Positions 1-7,114 of a DNA stretch of 11,109 nucleotides are shown here, piece by piece. Position numbers and translations under genes: made by a program. Source of the DNA: Actinomycetes bacterium. GTDB lineage: Bacteria > Actinomycetota > Actinomycetes > Actinomycetales > Cellulomonadaceae. Where the stretch lies: positions 1 to 11,109 of the forward strand of contig JAEXEM010000226.1 in the NCBI GenBank assembly GCA_023401045.1, read 5' to 3'. The notes beneath the pieces were generated by a model, which was not told the origin of the DNA, ran no database searches, and worked only from the letters and a program-made list of their open reading frames with translations. Numbering within the stretch: position 1 is the stretch's first letter; each line of letters starts with the position of its first letter.

Positions 1-64
1 GCCCGGGCGGGCCGCCGGCGGGGGGGGGGCCCCGCCCGGCCCCCCCCCCGACCGGGCACGGTCG
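1..64. other. G/C homopolymer window edge, likely artefact
   Basis: These bases are runs of G and C with almost no A or T, lying just outside the rmlD stop codon. No gene or recognisable site is seen. The opposite edge of the window looks the same, which suggests low-quality contig ends rather than biology. A GC-rich terminator for rmlD cannot be excluded. Confidence 0.5.
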
Positions 65-931
65 TCAGGCCGGGCCCGACCCGCGACCCGCCAGCACCTC
101 CGTCGCCGCGACGGCCCAGCGCTCCCGCCAGTCACCGATCGGGGCCACACCGACCGCGGCGAACGCGTCGTGCCCCAGAACGGAGTACGTCGGCCGGGGT
201 GCACGCCGCGCGAACGCGTCACTGGTCGTCGGCCGGACGATCTCCGGGTCCATCCCCGCGGCCCGCACCGCCTCCTGGGCGAACCCGTGCCAGGTCGTCG
301 TCCCGGACGACGTGCCATGGTAGGTCCCGCTGGGGACCCCTGCCTGCACGAGCCGGACGATGAGGTCCGCGAGGTCCCGGGTCCACGTCGGCTGCCCGCT
401 CTGGTCGGCCACGACGTCGAGACCACCGCGCTCCGCGGCGACCCGCGCGATGGTGCGGGGGAAGCACGCGCCGCCGGCACCGTAGAGCCAGGCGGTGCGC
501 ACGACGAGGTGGTCGGGCGTCCCGACCCGCACGGCCCACTCGCCCGCGAGCTTCGTGCGGCCGTACGCGGAGCGGGGGGCAGCCAGGTCGTCCTCGCCGT
601 ACGGCGTCTGCGCGACCCCGTCGAAGACGTAGTCGGTCGAGATCTGCACGAGCCGGGCGCCCGACCGCCGGGCCGCCCGCGCCAGCAGCTGCGGCGCCAC
701 GGCGTTGACGGTGAAGGCAGCGGCCTCCTCGTCCTCGGCCGCGTCGACCGCCGTCCACGCGGCGCAGTTGACGACCACCTGGTGGCCGTCGACCGCGCCG
801 TCGACCGCGCGAGGGTCGGTGACGTCGACCGTCTCGCGGCCCACCGCGGTGACCTCCTCCCCCGCGTCCGTCAGACGCTCGACAAGGTCCTGGCCCAGCA
901 TCCCTCGGGCCCCAGTGACCAACCAGCGCAC
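65..931 (-). CDS. rmlD: dTDP-4-dehydrorhamnose reductase (RmlD)
   Basis: This cytoplasmic NAD(P)H-dependent enzyme reduces dTDP-4-keto-L-rhamnose to dTDP-L-rhamnose, the last step of activated rhamnose synthesis. The 288-residue protein is an extended SDR of normal RmlD length. It shows the N-terminal nucleotide-binding loop GARGMLG (residues 7-13), the STDYVFDG strand (98-105), the catalytic YGRTK (Y123, K127) with Ser/Thr-rich STD upstream, and the family motif DQSGQPTWTRDLAD (177-190). Translation starts at a GTG at 931-929, preceded by a GGGGAG ribosome binding site about 5 bases upstream, and ends with TGA at 65-67. The gene diverges from rmlC, which catalyses the preceding step, across a 103-bp spacer with back-to-back promoters. 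It is complete although it ends near the window edge. Confidence 0.95.
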   Translation of the reverse strand: MRWLVTGARGMLGQDLVERLTDAGEEVTAVGRETVDVTDPRAVDGAVDGHQVVVNCAAWTAVDAAEDEEAAAFTVNAVAPQLLARAARRSGARLVQISTDYVFDGVAQTPYGEDDLAAPRSAYGRTKLAGEWAVRVGTPDHLVVRTAWLYGAGGACFPRTIARVAAERGGLDVVADQSGQPTWTRDLADLIVRLVQAGVPSGTYHGTSSGTTTWHGFAQEAVRAAGMDPEIVRPTTSDAFARRAPRPTYSVLGHDAFAAVGVAPIGDWRERWAVAATEVLAGRGSGPA

Positions 932-974
932 GTCGCTCCCCGTCCTCGGTGTGTGAATGGCTCACGCCGTCGCT

Positions 975-1000
975 CACCCTACCGGCGCCCGGTTAGGGTG
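975..1000. promoter_or_regulatory. Symmetric divergent promoter of rmlD and rmlC
   Basis: The spacer between rmlD and rmlC contains a near-perfect inverted repeat: CACCCTA-CCGG, a 3-base centre, then CCGG-T-TAGGGTG. Its arms carry TAGGGT on both strands, at 994-999 on plus and 976-981 on minus. Each fits the actinobacterial TANNNT -10 box, and each would start transcription about 30 bases before its gene. The -35 regions are weak. The symmetry suggests that one sigma factor, and perhaps one regulator, serves both genes. This call rests on motif and position only. Confidence 0.5.
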
Positions 1001-1018
1001 GGACGCCGCAGCCACCCT

Positions 1019-1027
1019 GGAGGAGGG
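1019..1027 (+). promoter_or_regulatory. Ribosome binding site that fixes the rmlC start
   Basis: GGAGGAGGG lies 7 bases before the GTG at 1035. It argues for this start over the in-frame ATG at 957, which has no comparable site. Confidence 0.8.
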
Positions 1028-1034
1028 ACCCCCC

Positions 1035-1661
1035 GTGCAGTTCCGAGAGCTCGACGTGCCCGGCGCCTGGGAGATCACGCCGAAGCAGTTCCCCGACCCG
1101 CGCGGGGTCTTCCTCGAGTGGTTCAAGGACCCGGCGTTCGTCGACGCCGTCGGTCACCGGCTCGACCTGCAGCAGGCGAACTGCTCGGTCTCCGCGGCGG
1201 GCGTCCTGCGCGGGATCCACTTCGCCGACGTCCCGCCGGGCCAGGCGAAGTACGTCACCTGCGTCAAGGGCGCCGTCCTCGACGTCGCCGTCGACATCCG
1301 CGTCGGCTCCCCGACCTTCGGCCGCTGGGACGCGGTCCTGCTCGACGACGTCGACCGGCGCGCCATCTACCTGTCCGAGGGGCTCGGGCACGCCTTCCTC
1401 AGCCTCGAGGACGACTCGACGGTCGTCTACCTCTGCTCGACGGGGTACGCGCCCGGACGTGAGCACGGCATCCACCCGCTCGACCCGGAGATCGGCATCG
1501 AGTGGCCGACGGTTGACCGTGCCGGGCGCCCCCTCGTGCCGCAGCTCTCGGAGAAGGACGAGCAGGCTCCCGGGCTGAGCGCCGCACGGGAGGCCGGCCT
1601 GCTGCCCGACGCCGCTGCCGTCGCCGCGCGTCTCGAGGAGCTGCGCGGCGCCACGGCCTGA
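1035..1661 (+). CDS. rmlC: dTDP-4-dehydrorhamnose 3,5-epimerase (RmlC)
   Basis: RmlC converts dTDP-4-keto-6-deoxy-D-glucose to dTDP-4-keto-L-rhamnose by epimerising C3 and C5, and feeds RmlD. The 208-residue protein is a cupin of usual length. It shows DPRGVFLEWF (21-30), RGIHF with the catalytic base H62, the K72 region, VDIRVGSPTFG (86-96), GHAF (118-121), VVYLCS with the catalytic Y132, and HPLDPEIGIEWP (147-158). H62 and Y132 fall at the positions known for actinobacterial RmlC. The GTG at 1035 was chosen because GGAGGAGGG at 1019-1027 is an excellent ribosome binding site and the protein then begins with the family N-terminus. An in-frame ATG at 957 lies upstream of the proposed promoter and would add 26 unrelated residues. 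The gene diverges from rmlD. Confidence 0.95.
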   Translation: MQFRELDVPGAWEITPKQFPDPRGVFLEWFKDPAFVDAVGHRLDLQQANCSVSAAGVLRGIHFADVPPGQAKYVTCVKGAVLDVAVDIRVGSPTFGRWDAVLLDDVDRRAIYLSEGLGHAFLSLEDDSTVVYLCSTGYAPGREHGIHPLDPEIGIEWPTVDRAGRPLVPQLSEKDEQAPGLSAAREAGLLPDAAAVAARLEELRGATA

Positions 1662-1672
1662 CGCGCCACGCC

Positions 1673-1693
1673 GCTCCCCACCCAGCGGGGTGC
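1673..1693 (+). terminator. Weak hairpin after rmlC
   Basis: GCTCCCC and GGGGTGC can pair with one T-T mismatch around a 7-base loop, 12 bases after the rmlC stop. There is no U-tract, so this is at best a weak actinobacterial-style terminator. The remaining bases before the amidase gene (about 1694-1728) show no convincing -10 box, so read-through from rmlC is also possible. Confidence 0.3.
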
Positions 1694-1744
1694 CGTCTGC
1701 CACCATGTCCGGCGACAGCACCGGCCCAGGGGGAAGGCTCCGCC

Positions 1745-4700
1745 ATGTCCGCACTCGTCCGTCTTCTCGTCTCGACCACGACGGTGGGTGCACTTCTCGT
1801 CGGGGCCGCGCCACCGAGCGTGGCAGCACCGTCCGCCGTGGGCGCCCCCGCGGAGGACGGACGCCCTCTCAGCGTCCAGGAGCTGCCTCTCAAGGGCGTG
1901 GCCCCGACCGCCGTGGAGGACCTGCCGACCGTCGCACCGCAGCCCGAGGAGTCGCAGCCGGTGGCGGAGACCGGACTGCGCGCGAGGTCCTTCGCAACGG
2001 CGCCCGTCCCCGAGGCGCCGGCGCCCGAGGTGCCGGCGCCCGACGTGCTCACGGAGGAGATGGACACCCGCGACTTCTCGGTGCTCGGCGTCACGTGGGA
2101 CGCCGGCCCCGAGGACGTCGTCGTCCGGTACCGGGTGCGCCAGGCCGAGACCTGGAGCGACTGGGCGGCCGTCGGCGCCGGTGACGTCGCTCCCGACGCC
2201 CAGGGCCAGGACTCCGCGAGGACCGGCGATCGCACCGGCACCGACCCGATCGTCGCCGAGGGCGCGGACGGGTTGCAGCTGTGGGTGGAGGCCGCGTCCG
2301 GCACCGTGACGGGACTCAAGGCCGTCCTCGTCGACCCAGGGGTCCAGGCGACCGACGCAGACCCGGCCCGGCTGTCGGCCGCCGCCGTGCCGGTGCCGGG
2401 GCAGCCGGCGATCGTCAGCAGGGCCGGGTGGGGTGCGGACGAGTCGATGCGGCGGTGCGACCCGGACTTCTCGCCCGTCGTGCACGCTGCGGCCGTCCAC
2501 CACACCGCCTCGGCCAACGGGTACTCGGCCGAGTCCGTCCCCGGTCTGCTGCGCGGCTTCCTCGCCTACCACACTCGACCCGAGGCAGAGGGCGGGCGCG
2601 GCTGGTGCGACATCGGCTACAACTTCCTCGTCGACCGGTTCGGGCGGATCTTCGAGGGGCGCGCGGGCGGTGTGTCGGCGACGGTGGTCGGCGTCCACAC
2701 CGGCGGGTTCAACAGCCGCACCTTCGGCGTCGCGGCGATCGGTGAGTACGGCAGCGTCGGCGTCCCCGACGTCATGACGGAGGCGATCGCGAGCCTCATC
2801 GCCTGGAAGTTCTCCATCCACGGGATCACCGCCGGCTCCGACGTCACGCTCGTCTCCGGCGGCGGGGCCTCGAAGTGGCCCGCGGGCGCGTCGGTCACGT
2901 TCTCGACCATCTTCGGGCACCGTGACGCGCAGCTCACCTCCTGCCCGGGCAACAACCTCTACGGCTTGCTGCCCTACCTGCGCACGCGGGTCGCCCAGCT
3001 CGCCAACGCCTCAGTCGGGGTGTCGCCGATCGGCTCGTGGGACTCGTACTCGACCACGGGCTCGTCGATCACCGCGAGCGGGTGGGCGGCCGACCCCGAG
3101 ACTGCGGCGCCCATCGCCGTAGAGGTCCGCGTGGACGGCGTGCTGACGACGACGGGCACGGCGAACCTCCGTCGGCCGGACGTCGCCGTGGGCTACCCCG
3201 CGCTCGGTCCCGACCACGGCTTCTCGGTGCGGTCACCGGTCGCCCCGGGTGCGCACGTCGTCTGCCTGGCAGCGGTCAACGTCGGCCAGGGCACGAACGT
3301 CTCGCTCGGCTGCCGCTGGATCACGGTCCGCAACTCCTCACCCGTCGGCGTCGTCGACCACGTCGCGGCCGTCCCCGGGGGCATCACGGTCGCGGGGTGG
3401 GCGCTCGACCCCGACACGTCGGACCCGATCGAGGTCCACGTCTACGTCGACGGGGTCGGCGTGTCGCTGCGCGCCGACGTCTCCCGGCCTGACGTCGGCG
3501 CGGCGTTCCAGCGCGGGGACCGCCACGGCTTCGTGCATGAGCGGTCCGTGGATCCCGGCGTCCACCGCGCGTGCGTGTACGCCATTGACAGCGAGGGCGG
3601 CCCGCCGACCCTCCTGGCGTGCCAGGACGTCAGCGTCCGGGGCCTGCCCTCGGCTGCCGGGCCGATGCTCGACCTCGCCGTGCCGAACGGCTCGGGCGGC
3701 AGCAACCTGTGGGAGATGGCCCTCGGCCCCGGTACCTGGCAGGGCTCGCCGTTCCTCCTGTCGCGCCTGGAGGACGGCGGCTTCTCGCACACGCAGTCCC
3801 GCTCCGCGAGCGGCGACCTCGGTGTCGTCAGCAGTTCCGACGACGGGACCCCGGACTGGCTCGTCAGCCACCGCCAGCCGAACGGCGGCATCCTCATGTG
3901 GGTCGTCGGCGGCGGCCCCGGCGCGGTGCCACGGGTGTGGGCAGACCTGCGCTCGGGCGGTTGGAGCTGGGACGACTCGCGTCAGCTGGTCGGCGACGTC
4001 ACGGGAGACGGCATCGACGACATCGTCAGCGTGCACCGCAACGGTCGGGCCGACGGCACGTCCGGCGTCAACGTCTGGGTGCACCGGGGCACCGGCAGCG
4101 GGCTGGCCGACCCCGTGCTGTGGGCGTCGGAGGGTCCCGACCTCGGCCTGCCGGCCGGGTCCCGCCCGGCGCAAGGCGCCCGACCGTTCGTCGACAGCCG
4201 CTTCATGCTCGGGGACGTCGACGGTGACGGACGGCACGACCTCGTCGTCACCGCCCGCCCCAGCGCCGCGACCACCGCCGTCGCCTGGACGACGTGGCGC
4301 AGCACGGGCACGTCCTTCGCGGTCGCGGCAGCAGCCTCGGCCACCGCGCCGGCAGCCGAGGGCTGGTCGTTCGACGGCAGCCGCGACTTGCTCGCCGACA
4401 CCGACGGCGACGGACGGGCCGAGCTCGTCACGGTCCACGTGCAACCGGCCGGCGGGATCCTCGTGTGGCACCGCGGGACCTCTGCGGGCGGGCAGCAGTT
4501 CGGCACCCCCACGGTCGTCGACGACCTGCGCACCGGTGGCTGGAGCTTCGCGGGTTCGCGACAGGCGGCGGCGGACACCGACGGGGACGGGCGCGACGAC
4601 CTCGTGAGCGTCCACGAGCAGCCGACCGGCGGGATGATCGTCTGGGCCCACCGACTCGTGGACGGACGCCGTGCCGCGGCCCCCGCGCCGGTGGCCGAGC

Positions 4701-4771
4701 TGCCCGCGTCCGCAGGCTGGTCCTTCCGGGGCGCCCGGGAGTCGGTCGGGCTCTATGCACCGCGGCGCTGA
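1745..4771 (+). CDS. Secreted PGRP-type N-acetylmuramoyl-L-alanine amidase with FG-GAP repeats
   Basis: A 1008-residue exported protein predicted to cleave the bond between N-acetylmuramic acid and L-alanine in peptidoglycan. A signal peptide (1-28, likely cut after V-A-A) is followed by a Pro/Ala/Glu linker (86-101). Next comes an accessory domain (110-199) of the kind often found before actinobacterial amidase domains. The PGRP/Amidase_2 domain (about 223-415) has HHTAS (252-256), GYNFLVDRFGRIFEGR (291-306) and GHRDAQLTSCPG (391-402), which together supply the His, His392 and Cys400 zinc ligands and Tyr292. Two related beta-rich repeats follow (428-532 and 533-633), each with a GWAxDP-x4-PI core and a VDGV motif. 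The C-terminus is a propeller-like FG-GAP/VCBS region with DxxGDG or DxDGDG loops at 751, 824, 885 and 944. There is no sortase motif or C-terminal membrane anchor, so it is probably released or bound to wall glycan. The ATG at 1745 has GGGGGAAGG 7 bases upstream. Confidence 0.9.
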   Translation: MSALVRLLVSTTTVGALLVGAAPPSVAAPSAVGAPAEDGRPLSVQELPLKGVAPTAVEDLPTVAPQPEESQPVAETGLRARSFATAPVPEAPAPEVPAPDVLTEEMDTRDFSVLGVTWDAGPEDVVVRYRVRQAETWSDWAAVGAGDVAPDAQGQDSARTGDRTGTDPIVAEGADGLQLWVEAASGTVTGLKAVLVDPGVQATDADPARLSAAAVPVPGQPAIVSRAGWGADESMRRCDPDFSPVVHAAAVHHTASANGYSAESVPGLLRGFLAYHTRPEAEGGRGWCDIGYNFLVDRFGRIFEGRAGGVSATVVGVHTGGFNSRTFGVAAIGEYGSVGVPDVMTEAIASLIAWKFSIHGITAGSDVTLVSGGGASKWPAGASVTFSTIFGHRDAQLTSCPGNNLYGLLPYLRTRVAQLANASVGVSPIGSWDSYSTTGSSITASGWAADPETAAPIAVEVRVDGVLTTTGTANLRRPDVAVGYPALGPDHGFSVRSPVAPGAHVVCLAAVNVGQGTNVSLGCRWITVRNSSPVGVVDHVAAVPGGITVAGWALDPDTSDPIEVHVYVDGVGVSLRADVSRPDVGAAFQRGDRHGFVHERSVDPGVHRACVYAIDSEGGPPTLLACQDVSVRGLPSAAGPMLDLAVPNGSGGSNLWEMALGPGTWQGSPFLLSRLEDGGFSHTQSRSASGDLGVVSSSDDGTPDWLVSHRQPNGGILMWVVGGGPGAVPRVWADLRSGGWSWDDSRQLVGDVTGDGIDDIVSVHRNGRADGTSGVNVWVHRGTGSGLADPVLWASEGPDLGLPAGSRPAQGARPFVDSRFMLGDVDGDGRHDLVVTARPSAATTAVAWTTWRSTGTSFAVAAAASATAPAAEGWSFDGSRDLLADTDGDGRAELVTVHVQPAGGILVWHRGTSAGGQQFGTPTVVDDLRTGGWSFAGSRQAAADTDGDGRDDLVSVHEQPTGGMIVWAHRLVDGRRAAAPAPVAELPASAGWSFRGARESVGLYAPRR
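2012..2041 (+). repeat. 15-bp tandem duplication in the amidase linker
   Basis: GAGGCGCCGGCGCCC is followed directly by GAGGTGCCGGCGCCC, with one difference in 15 bases. It encodes E-A/V-P-A-P units in the Pro/Ala linker between signal peptide and accessory domain. Linker length probably varies among relatives. Confidence 0.7.
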
Positions 4772-4810
4772 CGCCACGGGGAGGCGCACCGACCGGCCGC
4801 CGTCGCCTGC

Positions 4811-4828
4811 CCCTCGACCGGTCGAGGG
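4811..4828. terminator. Palindromic bidirectional terminator candidate
   Basis: CCCTCGACCGGTCGAGGG is a perfect 18-bp palindrome that can form a 7-bp stem with a CCGG loop. It fills the 57-bp gap between the convergent amidase and GT4 stop codons, abutting the GT4 stop. The position suits a shared terminator. The lack of a T-tract is common in actinobacterial terminators. Confidence 0.6.
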
Positions 4829-5953
4829 TCAGACGACGGCGGCCCGGTACGCCGCCGCGTGCGTGGCAGCCGAACGCTCCCACGTGAACTCCCGGGCCCG
4901 GGCGAGGGCCGCGCGGGAGAGCTCGCGTCGCCGCCCCTCGTCACCCAGCAACGTCACCAGACCCTCGGCGATGTCACCGGCTCCGGTCCCGCAGTAGGCG
5001 ACGGCGTCGCCCCCCACCTCGGGAAGCGAGAGCTCACGCGTCGTGAGGACGGTCGCCCCGCACGCCATGGCCTCGAGCACGGGCAGGCCGAAGCCCTCCC
5101 CGAGGGCCGGGTACGCGAGCACCGACGCCCCGCTGAGGAACCCGGCGAGGTCGTCGAGCGGCAGGTACCCGGGTCGGACGAGCGTGAGGTGGTGTGGCAC
5201 CGCTGCGATCGCAGGGTCGACGGCCGTGTCCCACCCCCGCCCGCCCGCGAGCACGAGCGCGGGCGGGTCCGGTGACGCAGCGGCGGCCCGCACCCAGCCC
5301 TCGATGAGGGCGGCGACGTTCTTGCGCGGCTCGAGGGTGCCGAGGAACCCGACGTAGGGCACGCCCTCGATCCCCAACGACGCGGCCACCCGGCGGCGCT
5401 CGTCGTCGCCCACGGGATGGAACCGCGCGGTGTCGACCCCGTGGTGAGCGACGTGGAAGCGACGGCGGTCACCACCGACGAAGCGCAGCACCTCGTCGGC
5501 CGTCGCCTGTGACGGGACGACGAGGGCGGCCGCTCTGCGCACCGCACGTCGCGTCGCCGCGCGGAAGAAGTGCCGCTTGAGGGGGACGTGCACGTCGGGG
5601 TGGCTGAAGAACGTCGCGTCGTGCAACGTGACGACCACGGGCACCGGGCTGCGCCAGGGCATCGTGTAGTGCGGGCTATGGATGACCTGAGCGCGCCAGC
5701 GCCGTGCGAGCGCCGGCAGCCCCGTCTGCTCCCAGAGCATGCGGCCACGCCGGCTCGCCGCCCTGGCGGGTACCGCGACGACCTCGGCGCCCGGCACACG
5801 GGCCGAGAACGACTCGCAGTCCGTCGCCTGGGCCACGACAGCGAGGGTGAGGTCCTCGGCAGCCAGTGCGGGCAGCAGGTCGTCGACGTACCGGCCGACG
5901 CCGCCGCGGTCGGCCGGTATGGCGGTGGCGTCGAGGAGGACTCGCAGAGGCAT
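4829..5953 (-). CDS. GT4-family glycosyltransferase
   Basis: A 374-residue GT-B retaining glycosyltransferase that would transfer a sugar from a nucleotide donor to a growing lipid-linked glycan at the inner membrane face. The N-terminal half has the acceptor-side loop DRGGVGRYVDDLL (15-27) and TLHDATFF (109-116). The C-terminal half has GTLEPRKN (205-212) and EGFGLPVLE with the E286-x7-E294 nucleotide-sugar motif, followed by SLPEVGGDA. The EPRKN form is common among mannosyl- and related transferases of O-antigen-like loci, but donor and acceptor cannot be read from sequence. The ATG at 5953 was chosen because GGGAGGA lies 7 bases upstream. Longer in-frame starts at 5971 and 6013 would overlap that site or the opposing gene. 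It diverges from a second GT4 gene and converges on the amidase gene. Confidence 0.9.
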   Translation of the reverse strand: MPLRVLLDATAIPADRGGVGRYVDDLLPALAAEDLTLAVVAQATDCESFSARVPGAEVVAVPARAASRRGRMLWEQTGLPALARRWRAQVIHSPHYTMPWRSPVPVVVTLHDATFFSHPDVHVPLKRHFFRAATRRAVRRAAALVVPSQATADEVLRFVGGDRRRFHVAHHGVDTARFHPVGDDERRRVAASLGIEGVPYVGFLGTLEPRKNVAALIEGWVRAAAASPDPPALVLAGGRGWDTAVDPAIAAVPHHLTLVRPGYLPLDDLAGFLSGASVLAYPALGEGFGLPVLEAMACGATVLTTRELSLPEVGGDAVAYCGTGAGDIAEGLVTLLGDEGRRRELSRAALARAREFTWERSAATHAAAYRAAVV

Positions 5954-5992
5954 GGCCCCATCCTCCCGCATGCGCCCTCGCCCCCGGGCACG

Positions 5993-6001
5993 CCCTAGGC
6001 T
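5993..6001. promoter_or_regulatory. Overlapping divergent -10 boxes between the GT4 genes
   Basis: The 9 bases around a CCTAGG palindrome give TAGGCT on the plus strand (5996-6001) and TAGGGC on the minus strand (5993-5998). The plus box would start transcription at about 6008, exactly at the GTG of the second GT4 gene, implying a leaderless mRNA. The minus box would give a leader of about 33 bases containing GGGAGGA. The plus box fits TANNNT; the minus one lacks the final T. No good -35 is seen for either. Confidence 0.4.
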
Positions 6002-6007
6002 GGCGCG

Positions 6008-7114
6008 GTGCACGACGCTTCCTCACCCCTGCACGTGGCCATGACCGTGGAGCAGCTGTGGCAGCCCGTGCCGGGTGGCTCCGGCACCTACGTCACCGAG
6101 CTCCTGCAGGCTCTCGCCGAGCGCACCGACGTCGACGTCGTCGGCCTCGCGGCACGCCACGGCGCAGCACCGGAGGACGGGCGACTCCCCGTCCCGGTAC
6201 GTCACTCGGTGCTGCCGCGGCGTGTGCTGTACGACGCGTGGCAGCACGTGGGCGGGCCGCACGCGGAACGCCTCGTGCCCGGCGCGCAGGTCGTCCACGC
6301 GACGACGTGGGCGGTGCCCGCGACCCGCCTGCCCCTGGTGGTGACCGTCCACGACGTCGCGTTTCTCCACGACCCCTCGCACTTCACCCGTCGCGGCAAC
6401 GCGTTCTTCCGACGCGCGCTCGAGCGGGTGCGGTCCCGGGCGGACGCCGTCGTCGTCCCGTCGGCCACCACCGCCGAGGAATGCGTCGCCGCCGGCGTGG
6501 CCGCCGACCGCATCACCATCGTGCCCCACGGCGTCAAGGTCGGACAGCCCACCGTGGACGACGTCACGGCCTGGCGCCGGCGCGCCGGTCTCCACCGGGA
6601 GTACGTGCTGTGGTGCGGCACGATCGAGCCCCGCAAGAACCTCGCCGGGCTGCTCGACGCCTTCGCCCGGGCGGTCGCCGACGGCGCTGACCTCGATCTC
6701 GCCCTCGTGGGACCGCAGGGCTGGGGTCGGATGCCCGACCTCCCGACCGGCCTCGACCCATCGCGGGTGCACGTGCTCGGGCGTCTCGACCGGGCCGACC
6801 TCGACGCCGCCTACCGCGGCGCGCGGGCCTTCTGCTTCCCGTCGTTCCGTGAAGGGTTCGGCATGCCCGTGCTCGAGGCGATGGCGCACGGCACCCCCGT
6901 CGTCACGTCGGCCGGGACCGCGTGCGCCGAGGTGGCGGGCGGCGCCGCGCTGCTGGTGGACCCGACGGACAGCGGGGCCATCGCGGACGCGCTGCGGGAG
7001 GCGTCCGGTCCGGCCCACGACGAACTCTCGCGCGCCTCCGCCGCCCGGGCCGCCAGTGCGACCTGGTCGGCTGCCGCGTCGCAGACCGTGGCGGTCTACC
7101 GCGCGGTCATCTGA
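6008..7114 (+). CDS. GT4-family glycosyltransferase
   Basis: A 368-residue GT-B retaining glycosyltransferase, probably a partner of the divergent GT4 enzyme in building the same glycan. Visible motifs are PGGSGTYVTELL (22-33), TVHDVAFLHDP (113-123), PHGV (173-176), GTIEPRKN (204-211) and EGFGMPVLE with E282-x7-E290, then AGTACAEVAGGAALLVDP. The first strand (LHVAMTV) needs a start upstream of the ATG at 6041, so the GTG at 6008 is preferred. It lacks a ribosome binding site but lies 7 bases after a -10-like TAGGCT, which fits leaderless translation. Its last 19 bases overlap the end of the convergent membrane-protein gene. Given the rml genes nearby, rhamnose is a possible donor, but this is inference. 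Confidence 0.88.
   Translation: MHDASSPLHVAMTVEQLWQPVPGGSGTYVTELLQALAERTDVDVVGLAARHGAAPEDGRLPVPVRHSVLPRRVLYDAWQHVGGPHAERLVPGAQVVHATTWAVPATRLPLVVTVHDVAFLHDPSHFTRRGNAFFRRALERVRSRADAVVVPSATTAEECVAAGVAADRITIVPHGVKVGQPTVDDVTAWRRRAGLHREYVLWCGTIEPRKNLAGLLDAFARAVADGADLDLALVGPQGWGRMPDLPTGLDPSRVHVLGRLDRADLDAAYRGARAFCFPSFREGFGMPVLEAMAHGTPVVTSAGTACAEVAGGAALLVDPTDSGAIADALREASGPAHDELSRASAARAASATWSAAASQTVAVYRAVI

Noticed and set aside
953..965. GTGA-ATGGC-TCAC half-site pair resembling a CRP-type operator
   Set aside because: The spacer is 5 rather than 6 bases and the outer bases do not match TGTGA-N6-TCACA. A short palindrome like this is weak evidence.
170..1462. 430-codon plus-strand open frame across rmlD and into rmlC
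   Set aside because: It lies antisense to rmlD and out of frame with rmlC, both of which have complete catalytic motifs. The translated protein is compositionally biased.
1427..2920. 497-codon minus-strand open frame opposite rmlC end and the amidase N-terminus
   Set aside because: It overlaps a signal peptide and catalytic domain on the plus strand and shows only Arg/Gly/Asp-rich sequence typical of a shadow frame.
3338..4789. 483-codon minus-strand open frame opposite the amidase C-terminus
   Set aside because: The plus strand encodes clear FG-GAP repeats there. The antisense product is low in complexity with no domain or ribosome binding site of note.
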